From: an uncultured Clostridia bacterium
GTDB taxonomy: Bacteria > Bacillota > Clostridia > Oscillospirales > Oscillospiraceae
Assembly: GCA_947176425.1 (NCBI GenBank)
Contig: CAMWQV010000126.1
Coordinates: 1-6,426 of the forward strand
Length of the DNA stretch: 6,426 nt
Reading direction: 5' to 3'
Positions 1-6,290 of the stretch are shown here, in pieces (position 1 is the first letter of the stretch; each line of letters begins with the position of its first letter). A program made the translations under genes and the position numbers. The notes under the pieces are model-generated. The model was not told the DNA's origin and did not search any database. It was given only the letters and a program-made list of their open reading frames with translations.

Positions 1-1194
1 GCTGCGGCGGAAGATGAGGTTTTGGGCGGCCCACATCTGATGCTGTCCCACATCGGTAGCAACCGGCGTATTTTCGCTGAGATGCCGGTTCAGTGTCAGA
101 ATCGCGTTTTTTGGGGTCAGGCTGGAATCAGAAACGCTCTCCCGCGCCTCATGATTCCTGAACGCGGTCACTTCCTTCTGCCATTGGGGGCGTCTGGTCG
201 GACGAATCAGGGGCAGCAGTTTTTGCAGCGTCAGCTTGATATCTCCCCGCAGGCCGTGTGTCGCGCTGACGGTCTTGCTCAGTTCCGAACCGTCCACGTC
301 AATATGGACAATCTTTGTATTGACGGGAAATTTTTCCCGGTTTCCGGTGACACGGTCGTTGAAGCGTGCGCCCAGGGCAATAATGCAGTCCGCATGGTGC
401 ATTGCCATAGAGGAAGCATAGTGACCGTGCATTCCCTGCATACCGAGAAAACGGGGGTGATTGGTGGGGATAGCGGAGATTCCCATAAGAGAACAGCCGA
501 TGGGAGCGTCGATTCTTTCAGCCAGTTCCAGCAGTTCTTTCTGTGCGCCGCCGTTCACTAGGCCGCCGCCGAAGTAGAGGAAAGGCCGCTGGGCGTTGTT
601 GATGCACTGGGCCGCCTCCTGAATGCGGACATCTTTAGCGGGATGGCTGGGGTCCGGCGTGACCGGCAGGCGCGGTTCATAATCACATTTTGCTGTTTGG
701 ATATCTTTAGGGATGTCAATCAGTACAGGTCCGGGCCGTCCGGACATTGCCAGCCGGAACGCTTCACGGATCGTATCAGCCAGCGTTTCAACGGAACCGA
801 CAAAATAGTTATGCTTGGTGATGGGCAGGGTAATACCGGTAATATCGATCTCCTGAAAACTGTCCGTACCGATTTGATAGGTAGGGACGTTGCCGGTGAT
901 TGCCACCATGGGGACGGAATCCAGAAAAGCGGGGGCGATGCCAGTGACGAGGTTGGTCGCGCCGGGTCCGGAGGTAGCGATTACCACGCCCACTTTACCG
1001 GTCGCACGGGCGTAGCCGTCGGCGGCGTGGGTCGCACCCTGCTCGTGCGCGGTCAGGATATGGCGGAGTTCATCCTGGTATTTATAGAGGGAGTCATAGA
1101 CGTTAATAATCTGACCGCCGGGGTAGCCGAAAACAACCTCACAGCCCTGTTCGATCAATGTTCTGACAACGATGTCAGCTCCTGACAATATCAA
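1..1194 (-). CDS. ilvB: Acetohydroxyacid (acetolactate) synthase large subunit, 3' end cut by window edge
   Basis: ThDP-dependent enzyme of branched-chain amino acid synthesis that condenses two pyruvates to acetolactate, or pyruvate with 2-ketobutyrate to acetohydroxybutyrate, in the cytoplasm. The frame is open for 398 codons to position 1. Visible are the N-terminal ThDP pyrimidine-domain signature VFGYPGG (residues 21-27), the catalytic Glu51 in AHEQGATHAADGYA, TSGPGATNL, GTDSFQE (109-115), the FAD-domain signature RFNDRVTG (277-284; the common anabolic form is RFDDR), and TDVGQHQMWAAQ (380-391). About 160-170 C-terminal residues, including the GDG...NN ThDP-Mg site, lie outside the window. 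The start is read as TTG at 1194: AGGA at 1207-1204 lies 9 nt upstream, an in-frame stop (the leuB TGA) is only 6 nt upstream, and no ATG fits. The RFxDR motif and biosynthetic context favour the anabolic enzyme over a catabolic acetolactate synthase. Last visible gene of the operon, 6 nt after leuB. Confidence 0.95.
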   Translation of the reverse strand, partial: MILSGADIVVRTLIEQGCEVVFGYPGGQIINVYDSLYKYQDELRHILTAHEQGATHAADGYARATGKVGVVIATSGPGATNLVTGIAPAFLDSVPMVAITGNVPTYQIGTDSFQEIDITGITLPITKHNYFVGSVETLADTIREAFRLAMSGRPGPVLIDIPKDIQTAKCDYEPRLPVTPDPSHPAKDVRIQEAAQCINNAQRPFLYFGGGLVNGGAQKELLELAERIDAPIGCSLMGISAIPTNHPRFLGMQGMHGHYASSMAMHHADCIIALGARFNDRVTGNREKFPVNTKIVHIDVDGSELSKTVSATHGLRGDIKLTLQKLLPLIRPTRRPQWQKEVTAFRNHEARESVSDSSLTPKNAILTLNRHLSENTPVATDVGQHQMWAAQNLIFRRS

Positions 1195-1200
1195 AATAGA

Positions 1201-2280
1201 TCATCCTTTCGTAAGGTGCTTGGCAATCAGGCTGCCCATTTCCTTGCAGCCGGTCAGTTTGCCGTCCGCGTCCATGATATCGGCGGTACGGTATCCCTGG
1301 TTCAGAACCGCGGACACAGCGTTTTCAATACAGGCAGCCTCCTCCGCAAGATCAAAGCTGTAGCGCAGCATCATAGCGGCGGAAAGAATAGTGCCGATAG
1401 GATTTGCGATATTTTTCCCCGCGATATCAGGAGCGGAACCGTGGATCGGCTCATAAAGGCCGCGGGAGGTACTGCCGAGGCTGGAAGAGGGAATCATGCC
1501 GATAGAGCCGGTAATCATGGAGGCTTCATCGGAGAGGATATCTCCGAACATATTTTCTGTTACAATGACATCGAACTGCGCCGGATTTTTGACAATCTGC
1601 ATCGCGCAGTTGTCCACCAGCATATCGGACAGCTCGACATCCGGGTATTCCGCCGCCAGACGGTGCATAACGGCTTTCCACAGCTGGCTGCAATCAAGCA
1701 CGTTGCTTTTTTCCACGGAACACAGTTTTTTATTCCGTTTCCGGGCGGTCTCAAAACCGATTCTGCCGATTCGTTCGATCTCGCTTTCGGAGTAGCGCAT
1801 ATTGTCAACAGAAACTTTCTCGCCATTAACGGTTTCGGTTTTATGCTCGCCGAAGTAAATGCCGCCGGTCAGTTCCCGGACGATAATAAAATCAATGCCT
1901 TTTTCTACAATTTCCGGTTTCAGCGGAGAAGCTGAGGCCAGCTGGGGCCAGATTTTTGCCGGACGGTTGTTGCTGAATACGTTCATGCTGGCCCGCAGCT
2001 TCAGCAGGCTTTTTTCGGGACGTTTTGCCGCGGGCAGGTCGTTCCACTTACTGCCGCCCACCGCGCCCAGCAGAACGCTGTCACTGTTCAGGCATTTTTC
2101 CAGCATTTCCTGGGGCAGCGCGTCGCCGTATTTGTCATAAGCGCAGCCGCCCATTTCCACATCCACATAATGGAAAGTATGCCCATACAGATTGGCAATA
2201 ATGTCTAAGATATTCACAGCCTCATTGACGATTTCCGGACCGATTCCGTCGCCGCGGATGACCGCAATTGTTTTTTCCAT
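1201..2280 (-). CDS. leuB: 3-isopropylmalate dehydrogenase
   Basis: Homodimeric NAD-dependent dehydrogenase of 359 residues, the usual family length. It oxidises and decarboxylates (2R,3S)-3-isopropylmalate to 2-ketoisocaproate, the third stage of the leucine branch. The isocitrate/isopropylmalate dehydrogenase fold is clear. GDGIGPE is at 10-16. Substrate arginines by family alignment are R96, R106 and R135 (RELTGGIYFG, 135-144), with Y142 and the catalytic lysine K191. Metal-binding aspartates are D223 (VDNCAMQ), D247 and D251 (GDILSDEAS). The NAD-binding loop HGSAPDIAGKNIANP is at 280-294, and D285 fits NAD rather than NADP preference. The ATG start has GAGG at 2294-2291 inside the end of leuD, 10 nt away. 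It begins 5 nt after the leuD stop and is followed 6 nt later by ilvB. No broken motif or frameshift was seen. Confidence 0.97.
   Translation of the reverse strand: MEKTIAVIRGDGIGPEIVNEAVNILDIIANLYGHTFHYVDVEMGGCAYDKYGDALPQEMLEKCLNSDSVLLGAVGGSKWNDLPAAKRPEKSLLKLRASMNVFSNNRPAKIWPQLASASPLKPEIVEKGIDFIIVRELTGGIYFGEHKTETVNGEKVSVDNMRYSESEIERIGRIGFETARKRNKKLCSVEKSNVLDCSQLWKAVMHRLAAEYPDVELSDMLVDNCAMQIVKNPAQFDVIVTENMFGDILSDEASMITGSIGMIPSSSLGSTSRGLYEPIHGSAPDIAGKNIANPIGTILSAAMMLRYSFDLAEEAACIENAVSAVLNQGYRTADIMDADGKLTGCKEMGSLIAKHLTKG
1204..1207 (-). promoter_or_regulatory. Ribosome-binding site fixing the TTG start of ilvB
   Basis: AGGA on the minus strand, inside the last codons of leuB (ACG AAA GGA TGA). 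It sits 9 nt before TTG at 1194 and 15 nt before a second in-frame TTG at 1188, so the first TTG is preferred. Its location within leuB suggests that ilvB translation is coupled to termination on leuB. Confidence 0.6.
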
Positions 2281-2285
2281 CGTGC

Positions 2286-2774
2286 TTACCCCTCTTTCAG
2301 TGATGCCAACAGTCCGCCTTTAGCAATAATGTTCTGGATAAACGGCGGGAACGGCTGGGCCTGATAGGTTTTACCGGTAGTCAGATTAGAGATTGTGCCG
2401 GTATCAAAATCCACAGTAACCTCATCACCGGCGGAAATTTCTTCGGCGGCCTGTTCACACTCAAGAATGGGCAGGCCGATGTTGATAGCGTTGCGGTAGA
2501 AGATACGGGCGAAGCTTTTGGCAATCACGCATCCGGTGCGGCAGGTTTTGATGACCAGGGGGGCGTGTTCGCGAGAGGAACCGCAGCCGAAGTTCCAACC
2601 GGCGACCATAATATCACCGGGCTGGACTTTCTTGACAAAATCCGTGTCGATATCCTCCATACAATGCTGGGCGAGTTCGTCCGCGTTTGGGGTGTTGAGA
2701 TACCGGGCGGGGATAATGACGTCGGTATCTACATTATCGGGGTATTTGAACACATGGCCTTGTGTTTTCATCAT
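2286..2774 (-). CDS. leuD: 3-isopropylmalate dehydratase small subunit
   Basis: Small subunit of isopropylmalate isomerase, pairing with LeuC to interconvert 2- and 3-isopropylmalate. At 162 residues it is the short form typical of clostridia and archaea, rather than the roughly 200-residue enterobacterial form. It shows the aconitase swivel-domain fold: DNVDTDVIIPARYLNT (13-28), FGCGSSREHAP (62-72) and FARIFYRNAINIGLPILEC. The substrate-recognition loop reads YLNT (25-28), which with the leucine context argues for isopropylmalate rather than homoaconitate. The start is ATG at 2774, one base after the leuC stop, with AGGAGG at 2786-2781 (6 nt spacing). A second ATG at 2771 (9 nt spacing) is equally plausible, and choosing it changes the protein by one Met. 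The ribosome-binding site lies within the last codons of leuC, so the two subunits are probably translationally coupled. Confidence 0.96.
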   Translation of the reverse strand: MMKTQGHVFKYPDNVDTDVIIPARYLNTPNADELAQHCMEDIDTDFVKKVQPGDIMVAGWNFGCGSSREHAPLVIKTCRTGCVIAKSFARIFYRNAINIGLPILECEQAAEEISAGDEVTVDFDTGTISNLTTGKTYQAQPFPPFIQNIIAKGGLLASLKEG

Positions 2775-2775
2775 C

Positions 2776-4035
2776 TCAAACCTCCTCTGGTTCCGTAATA
2801 TGACCGGTCAGCGCACTGGCGGCGGCGGTAGCGGGGCTGGCAAGATAGACCTCGCTGTCTACATGGCCCATACGCCCTACAAAATTGCGGTTCGTGGTGG
2901 CGATGCACCGTTCTCCGGCAGCCAGTATGCCCATATAGCCGCCCAGACAGGGGCCGCAGGTAGGCGTTGACACCACCGCGCCCGCGTCAATAAATGCGGT
3001 GACATAGCCGCGCTCAATACATTCCCGCATGATCTGCATGGTGGCGGGGATGATGATGCAGCGGATGCCGGGCGCGATTTTTTTGCCGTTTAAGGTACGG
3101 TAGGCGGTTTCCATATCTTCCATACGGCCATTGGTGCAGCTTCCGATCACAACCTGATCGATCTTGATATCATGGAGTTCTTTCGCGGGGTGGGTATTTT
3201 CCGGCAGATGGGGACAGCTGACAGTCGGGACAATCTGGGAGAGGTCAATAGAGATCGTCTGTTCATATACAGCGTCCGGGTCCGCCTCATAGACAACAGG
3301 TTTCCGTTCACAGCGGCCTTCCATGTACTCTATTGTGCGCTGATCGACAGGGAAGATACCGTTTTTCGCACCGGCTTCAATTGCCATATTGCAGATGCAC
3401 AGCCGGTCGTCCATGGAGAGGGAGGCCACGCCGGGGCCGGTAAATTCCATACTGCGGTAAAGCGCGCCGTCCACGCCGATCTGCCCGATAATAGACAGGA
3501 TCACGTCCTTGCCGCTGCAAGTTTCCGGCAGTTCTCCGGTCAGTTCAAAACGGATTGCGGAGGGGACCTTGAACCAGGCGGTCCCGGTAGCCATGCCGGC
3601 GGCCATATCGGTGCTGCCGACGCCGGTAGAGAATGCGCCCAGTGCGCCATAAGTACAGGTATGGCTGTCCGCGCCGATGATGCAGTCTCCGGCGCACACA
3701 ACGCCCTGTTCCGGCAGAAGCGCGTGTTCAATTCCCATTTTTCCTACGTCATAAAAATGGCTGACGCAGTGTTCACAGGCAAAGTCCCTGCACTGTTTCG
3801 ACTGTTCGGCGGCCTTGATGTCCTTATTCGGGACAAAATGATCCAGCACCACAGCAATTCTGTCTTTATCGAAGACATCGGTAAAACCGGCTTTTTTAAA
3901 TTCATTAATCGCGACAGGCGTCGTGATATCGTTGCCTAAGACAACGTCCAGTTTTGCACTGATGAGCTGTCCGGCTTCTACATGATCCAAGCCCGCATGT
4001 GCGGCAAGAATCTTTTGAGTCATAGTCATTCCCAT
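2776..4035 (-). CDS. leuC: 3-isopropylmalate dehydratase large subunit
   Basis: Catalytic [4Fe-4S] subunit of isopropylmalate isomerase (aconitase superfamily). From ATG 4035 it has 419 residues, starting MGMTMTQKILAAHAG, the usual clostridial N-terminus. Cluster ligands are C300 (GSCTNGRMED), C360 and C363 (TPTCGPCLGG). Other signatures are GADSHTCTYGALGAFSTGVGSTD (two adjoining stretches from about residue 121 to 143) and NRNFVGRMGH near 382, leading to SPATAAASA. The frame can be extended upstream to a TTG at 4059, but AGGAG at 4050-4046 lies inside that extension and 10 nt before ATG 4035, so the shorter form is chosen. It follows leuA by 30 nt and abuts leuD with 1 nt between them. Oxygen-labile cluster chemistry is expected from the family. 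No missing ligand was seen. Confidence 0.96.
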   Translation of the reverse strand: MGMTMTQKILAAHAGLDHVEAGQLISAKLDVVLGNDITTPVAINEFKKAGFTDVFDKDRIAVVLDHFVPNKDIKAAEQSKQCRDFACEHCVSHFYDVGKMGIEHALLPEQGVVCAGDCIIGADSHTCTYGALGAFSTGVGSTDMAAGMATGTAWFKVPSAIRFELTGELPETCSGKDVILSIIGQIGVDGALYRSMEFTGPGVASLSMDDRLCICNMAIEAGAKNGIFPVDQRTIEYMEGRCERKPVVYEADPDAVYEQTISIDLSQIVPTVSCPHLPENTHPAKELHDIKIDQVVIGSCTNGRMEDMETAYRTLNGKKIAPGIRCIIIPATMQIMRECIERGYVTAFIDAGAVVSTPTCGPCLGGYMGILAAGERCIATTNRNFVGRMGHVDSEVYLASPATAAASALTGHITEPEEV

Positions 4036-4045
4036 TTGTTTTATG

Positions 4046-4050
4046 CTCCT
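4046..4050 (-). promoter_or_regulatory. Ribosome-binding site fixing the leuC start
   Basis: AGGAG on the minus strand, in the leuA-leuC gap. It is 10 nt before ATG 4035 and 16 nt before a second in-frame ATG at 4029. Because it falls within the possible TTG-4059 extension, it rules that extension out as the main start. Confidence 0.65.
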
Positions 4051-4065
4051 ATTCTGCAAATCATA

Positions 4066-5736
4066 TCAATTTTCAGAGACCATATTATTGTAAGCGCTGA
4101 GCAGGGCATGGGCGCTGGCGCGGATGATATCGGTATCAGTTCCGACACCCCAGCACATTTCGCCGTTGTCCTTCTCCAGACCAATATAAGCGGCGGCGGT
4201 ACTGCCGGAGCTTTGGCTTTGCAGGCTGTGTTCGGTGTAAACGCGAAGTTTATAAGATGCGCCGGTGTAAGATTTCAGCGCATTGCTGATGGCGTCCAGC
4301 GCACCGTTTCCGGCGGCCTGCAAAGTTGCCTGCACACCGTCTTTTGAGAAGACGATCTCGGCCCTGCTTTCTCCGGCCTTATGGGAAAAGTGCATATCGG
4401 CGATGGAGACGGGGGAATCATGGTTCATATAGTGTTCCCGGAAGATATCCCATACATCGCTGACTTTCAGTTCTCTGTGTTCGTGGTCGGACACGCTTTT
4501 GCACAGATAACTGAGATGCTCGCGCATTTTCGGCGGGAGATTGTAGCCGTAATTCTGTTCCAGCAGATATCCGATTCCGCCCTTGCCGCTTTGAGAATTG
4601 ACACGGATCACATCGGCGTCATAGGTGCGGTTGATGTCTCTGGGATCAATAGGGATATAGGGGACGGTCCAGCGGTGGAGCTGCTGTTCCTCGCGCCATT
4701 TCATACCCTTTGCGATTGCGTCCTGATGGCTTCCGGAGAAAGCGGCGAATACCAGCGCACCGGCATAGGGGGTTCGTTCATAGACGTGCATCCGGGTGCA
4801 TTTTTCATAGACTTTCGCAATGGCGGGCATATCGGAAAAGTCCAGATGAGGGTCAACGCCGTGAGAGTACATATTCATAGCGAGGGTAATAATATCGACA
4901 TTACCAGTCCGCTCGCCGTTGCCGAACAGCGTGCCTTCCACACGGTCCGCTCCGGCAAGAAGGGCAAGTTCGGTGTCAGCGACGCCAGTGCCGCGGTCGT
5001 TGTGGGGATGGAGGGAGACGGTAATAAATTCGCGGTATTTGAGATTTTCGCACATATACTCGATCTGACTGGCGTAGATATGCGGCATACTCATTTCGAC
5101 GGTAACAGGCAGATTGATGATCACATTATTGTCCACGGAGGGTTCCAGCACATCAAGCACCGCGTTGCAGACTTCCAGCGCGTACTCCGGCTCCGTACCG
5201 GTAAAGCTTTCCGGAGAATATTCAAAGCGGAAATTCCCTTCGTATTCAGCGGCGAGTTTTTTGATTAACTTTGCGCCGTCAACAGCGATCTGTTTAATCT
5301 CTTCTTTGGATTTGCGGAAGACCTGTTCCCGCTGTGCCTGGCTGACGGAATTATAGATATGAATAATTGCGCTGGGTGCGCCCTTACAGGCTTCAAAGGT
5401 TTTGCGGATAATATGTTCCCGGCACTGGGCAAGTACTTGAACGGTGACATCCTGCGGAATCATATTGCGGTCGATCAGGGCGCGCAGAAATTCATATTCG
5501 GTTTCCGACGCGGCGGGGAAGCCGACTTCGATCTCCTTAAAACCGATCTTCAAAAGCAGCCGGTAAAATTCGAGCTTTTCCTCAAGGCTCATAGGAATCA
5601 CCAGGCTCTGATTGCCGTCGCGCAGGTCAACGCTGCACCAGGCGGGAGCTTTTTCGACGTGATCCTTTTGGACCCATTTGAGGTGGGAACCGGGTGCGGG
5701 GAAGTAACCGGCGCTGTACTTGCTTGCGTCCATCAT
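4066..5736 (-). CDS. leuA: 2-isopropylmalate synthase (LeuA2-type)
   Basis: First committed enzyme of leucine synthesis: acetyl-CoA plus 2-ketoisovalerate gives 2-isopropylmalate and CoA. It has 556 residues, matching the longer LeuA2 class also seen in yeast and actinobacteria rather than the E. coli LeuA1 layout. The N-terminal extension ends at KAPAWCSVDLRDGNQ. The HMGL-like TIM barrel (about 30-310) carries R39-D40 (LRDGNQ), EIEVGFPAASETE (68-80), EYSPESF (172-178), the metal ligands in SLHPHNDRG (H243, H245) and FGNGERTGN (271-279). GSHQDAIAKG (335-344) follows in the linker. The C-terminal regulatory dimer domain (about 440-556) shows GNGALDAISNALK and GTDTDIIRASAHALLSAYN, so allosteric inhibition by leucine is likely. 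ATG 5736 has AGGAGG at 5750-5745, spacing 8 nt; a second ATG at 5733 is less well spaced. First gene after the T-box. Citramalate or homocitrate synthase is unlikely given the class and neighbours. Confidence 0.96.
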   Translation of the reverse strand: MMDASKYSAGYFPAPGSHLKWVQKDHVEKAPAWCSVDLRDGNQSLVIPMSLEEKLEFYRLLLKIGFKEIEVGFPAASETEYEFLRALIDRNMIPQDVTVQVLAQCREHIIRKTFEACKGAPSAIIHIYNSVSQAQREQVFRKSKEEIKQIAVDGAKLIKKLAAEYEGNFRFEYSPESFTGTEPEYALEVCNAVLDVLEPSVDNNVIINLPVTVEMSMPHIYASQIEYMCENLKYREFITVSLHPHNDRGTGVADTELALLAGADRVEGTLFGNGERTGNVDIITLAMNMYSHGVDPHLDFSDMPAIAKVYEKCTRMHVYERTPYAGALVFAAFSGSHQDAIAKGMKWREEQQLHRWTVPYIPIDPRDINRTYDADVIRVNSQSGKGGIGYLLEQNYGYNLPPKMREHLSYLCKSVSDHEHRELKVSDVWDIFREHYMNHDSPVSIADMHFSHKAGESRAEIVFSKDGVQATLQAAGNGALDAISNALKSYTGASYKLRVYTEHSLQSQSSGSTAAAYIGLEKDNGEMCWGVGTDTDIIRASAHALLSAYNNMVSEN

Positions 5737-5815
5737 GATAATAACCTCCTAGAGATAAGAAAAGTACTGGCTCTGCACAGGAAAGCGAATATGGACACAG
5801 GCGCTGCGTAAGGGG

Positions 5816-5859
5816 AAAGAAAAAGGCCCCCATCTCTTCGACTGAAAGAGACAGGGTCC
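5816..5859 (-). terminator. T-box-controlled intrinsic terminator
   Basis: On the minus strand, a 14-pair arm (5859-5846, beginning GGACCC) folds onto 5838-5825 (ending GGGGGCC) around a 7-nt loop, with one A-G mismatch and two G-T wobbles. TTTTTCTTT follows at 5824-5816. The 5' arm contains CCCTGT and CTCTTT, which can instead pair with GCAAGG (5878-5873 region) and AAAGAG (5892-5887) around the TGGTACC bulge. Terminator and antiterminator are therefore mutually exclusive, as expected of a T-box. Confidence 0.9.
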
Positions 5860-6097
5860 TGAAAACAGACAGACCTTGCGGTACCACTCTTTTTGCCGCG
5901 AGGTGCGGCCGCTCACCGTGACAGAAAATCACTCCCCGAAGTAACGGTCGGGCACCGTTCGTCCTACTAAGAGCGGAAAGCAAGCGCGCTGTTCAGAACG
6001 ACCGCTCCGGGGCCAGTATGCGGGCCATCCATCCACCGGCTTGCACCGACCGCCGGCTCTCTGAAGCAGGAAGCGGACCGCTTTATCCCCATCGTCG
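5816..6097 (-). promoter_or_regulatory. T-box riboswitch leader (tRNA-Leu sensing) of the leu operon
   Basis: Transcribed leader that binds tRNA-Leu and lets RNA polymerase pass the terminator when the tRNA is uncharged. Reading the minus strand: the base of stem I pairs CGAC (6097-6094) with GTCG (6002-5999) and GGGG (6090-6087) with CCCC (6012-6009). A helix GCGG/CCGC (6081-6078 with 6023-6020) closes the specifier loop. The apical hairpin CCGGC/GCCGG (6056-6052 with 6040-6036) encloses the conserved GGTGCAA (6047-6041). The likely specifier is CTG (6016-6014), a Leu codon followed by a purine. AGTAGG (5968-5963) follows, then hairpin AACGGT/ACCGTT with a probable pseudoknot. The T-box sequence AGAGTGGTACCGC is at 5890-5878; its TGGT bulge matches an ACCA tRNA end, as expected for an A73 tRNA-Leu. 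The leader ends in a terminator about 80 nt before leuA. Confidence 0.93.
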
Positions 6098-6132
6098 CGT
6101 TTCTTGTAAGTGTTTATTGGATTGTAGTCCGT

Positions 6133-6160
6133 ATTATAGCATGAAATTAGAATTTGTCAA
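6133..6160 (-). promoter_or_regulatory. Sigma-A-type promoter of the leu operon
   Basis: Minus-strand TTGACA (6160-6155, perfect -35), 16-nt spacer and TATAAT (6138-6133, perfect -10) with an extended TGC immediately before it. Transcription would start near 6126, giving a leader of about 390 nt before leuA. The near-consensus strength fits an operon whose control lies mainly in the downstream T-box attenuator. Confidence 0.88.
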
Positions 6161-6215
6161 TAGTGAAAAATTACTATAAATGCTGTCGGCTCCCAGCTTT
6201 CGCCTGTAAAAAGAA

Positions 6216-6244
6216 TTGATTCATATTTGGCGTTGTGCTATAAT
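6216..6244 (+). promoter_or_regulatory. Promoter of the divergent acetyltransferase gene
   Basis: TTGATT (6216-6221, four of six consensus bases), a 17-nt spacer and TATAAT (6239-6244) with an extended -10 TGC. The start site would be near 6251, about 40 nt before the ATG at 6291. It points away from the leu promoter, with about 55 nt between the two -35 boxes. Confidence 0.7.
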
Positions 6245-6290
6245 CCGTTTTAAAACAGCTCGGCGAATCAGGACTTATGAGGTGAGCAGT

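Noticed and set aside
22..1185. Two long plus-strand open frames (22-561 and 643-1185)
   Set aside because: They lie antisense to ilvB, whose minus-strand frame gives an unbroken, motif-rich acetohydroxyacid synthase. The plus-strand translations show no recognisable motif.
4036..4059. Eight-residue N-terminal extension of LeuC starting at TTG 4059
   Set aside because: The ribosome-binding site AGGAG lies inside it, and MGMTMTQKILA at ATG 4035 is the usual family start.
3172..5268. Long plus-strand open frames opposite leuC and leuA (3172-3939 and 4381-5268, plus several shorter ones)
   Set aside because: Antisense shadows of well-conserved genes, caused by codon bias; no ribosome-binding site or family motif supports them.
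5627..5983. A 118-codon minus-strand frame across the leader and the start of leuA
   Set aside because: It overlaps the T-box core, terminator and leuA in another frame, and is explained by structured RNA rather than protein. It is not a Leu-rich leader peptide.
6155..6176. Possible CodY box (AATTTTCNGAAAATT-like) over the leu promoter
   Set aside because: Only the AATTTT half matches; the second half does not fit, so it is not annotated as a CodY site.
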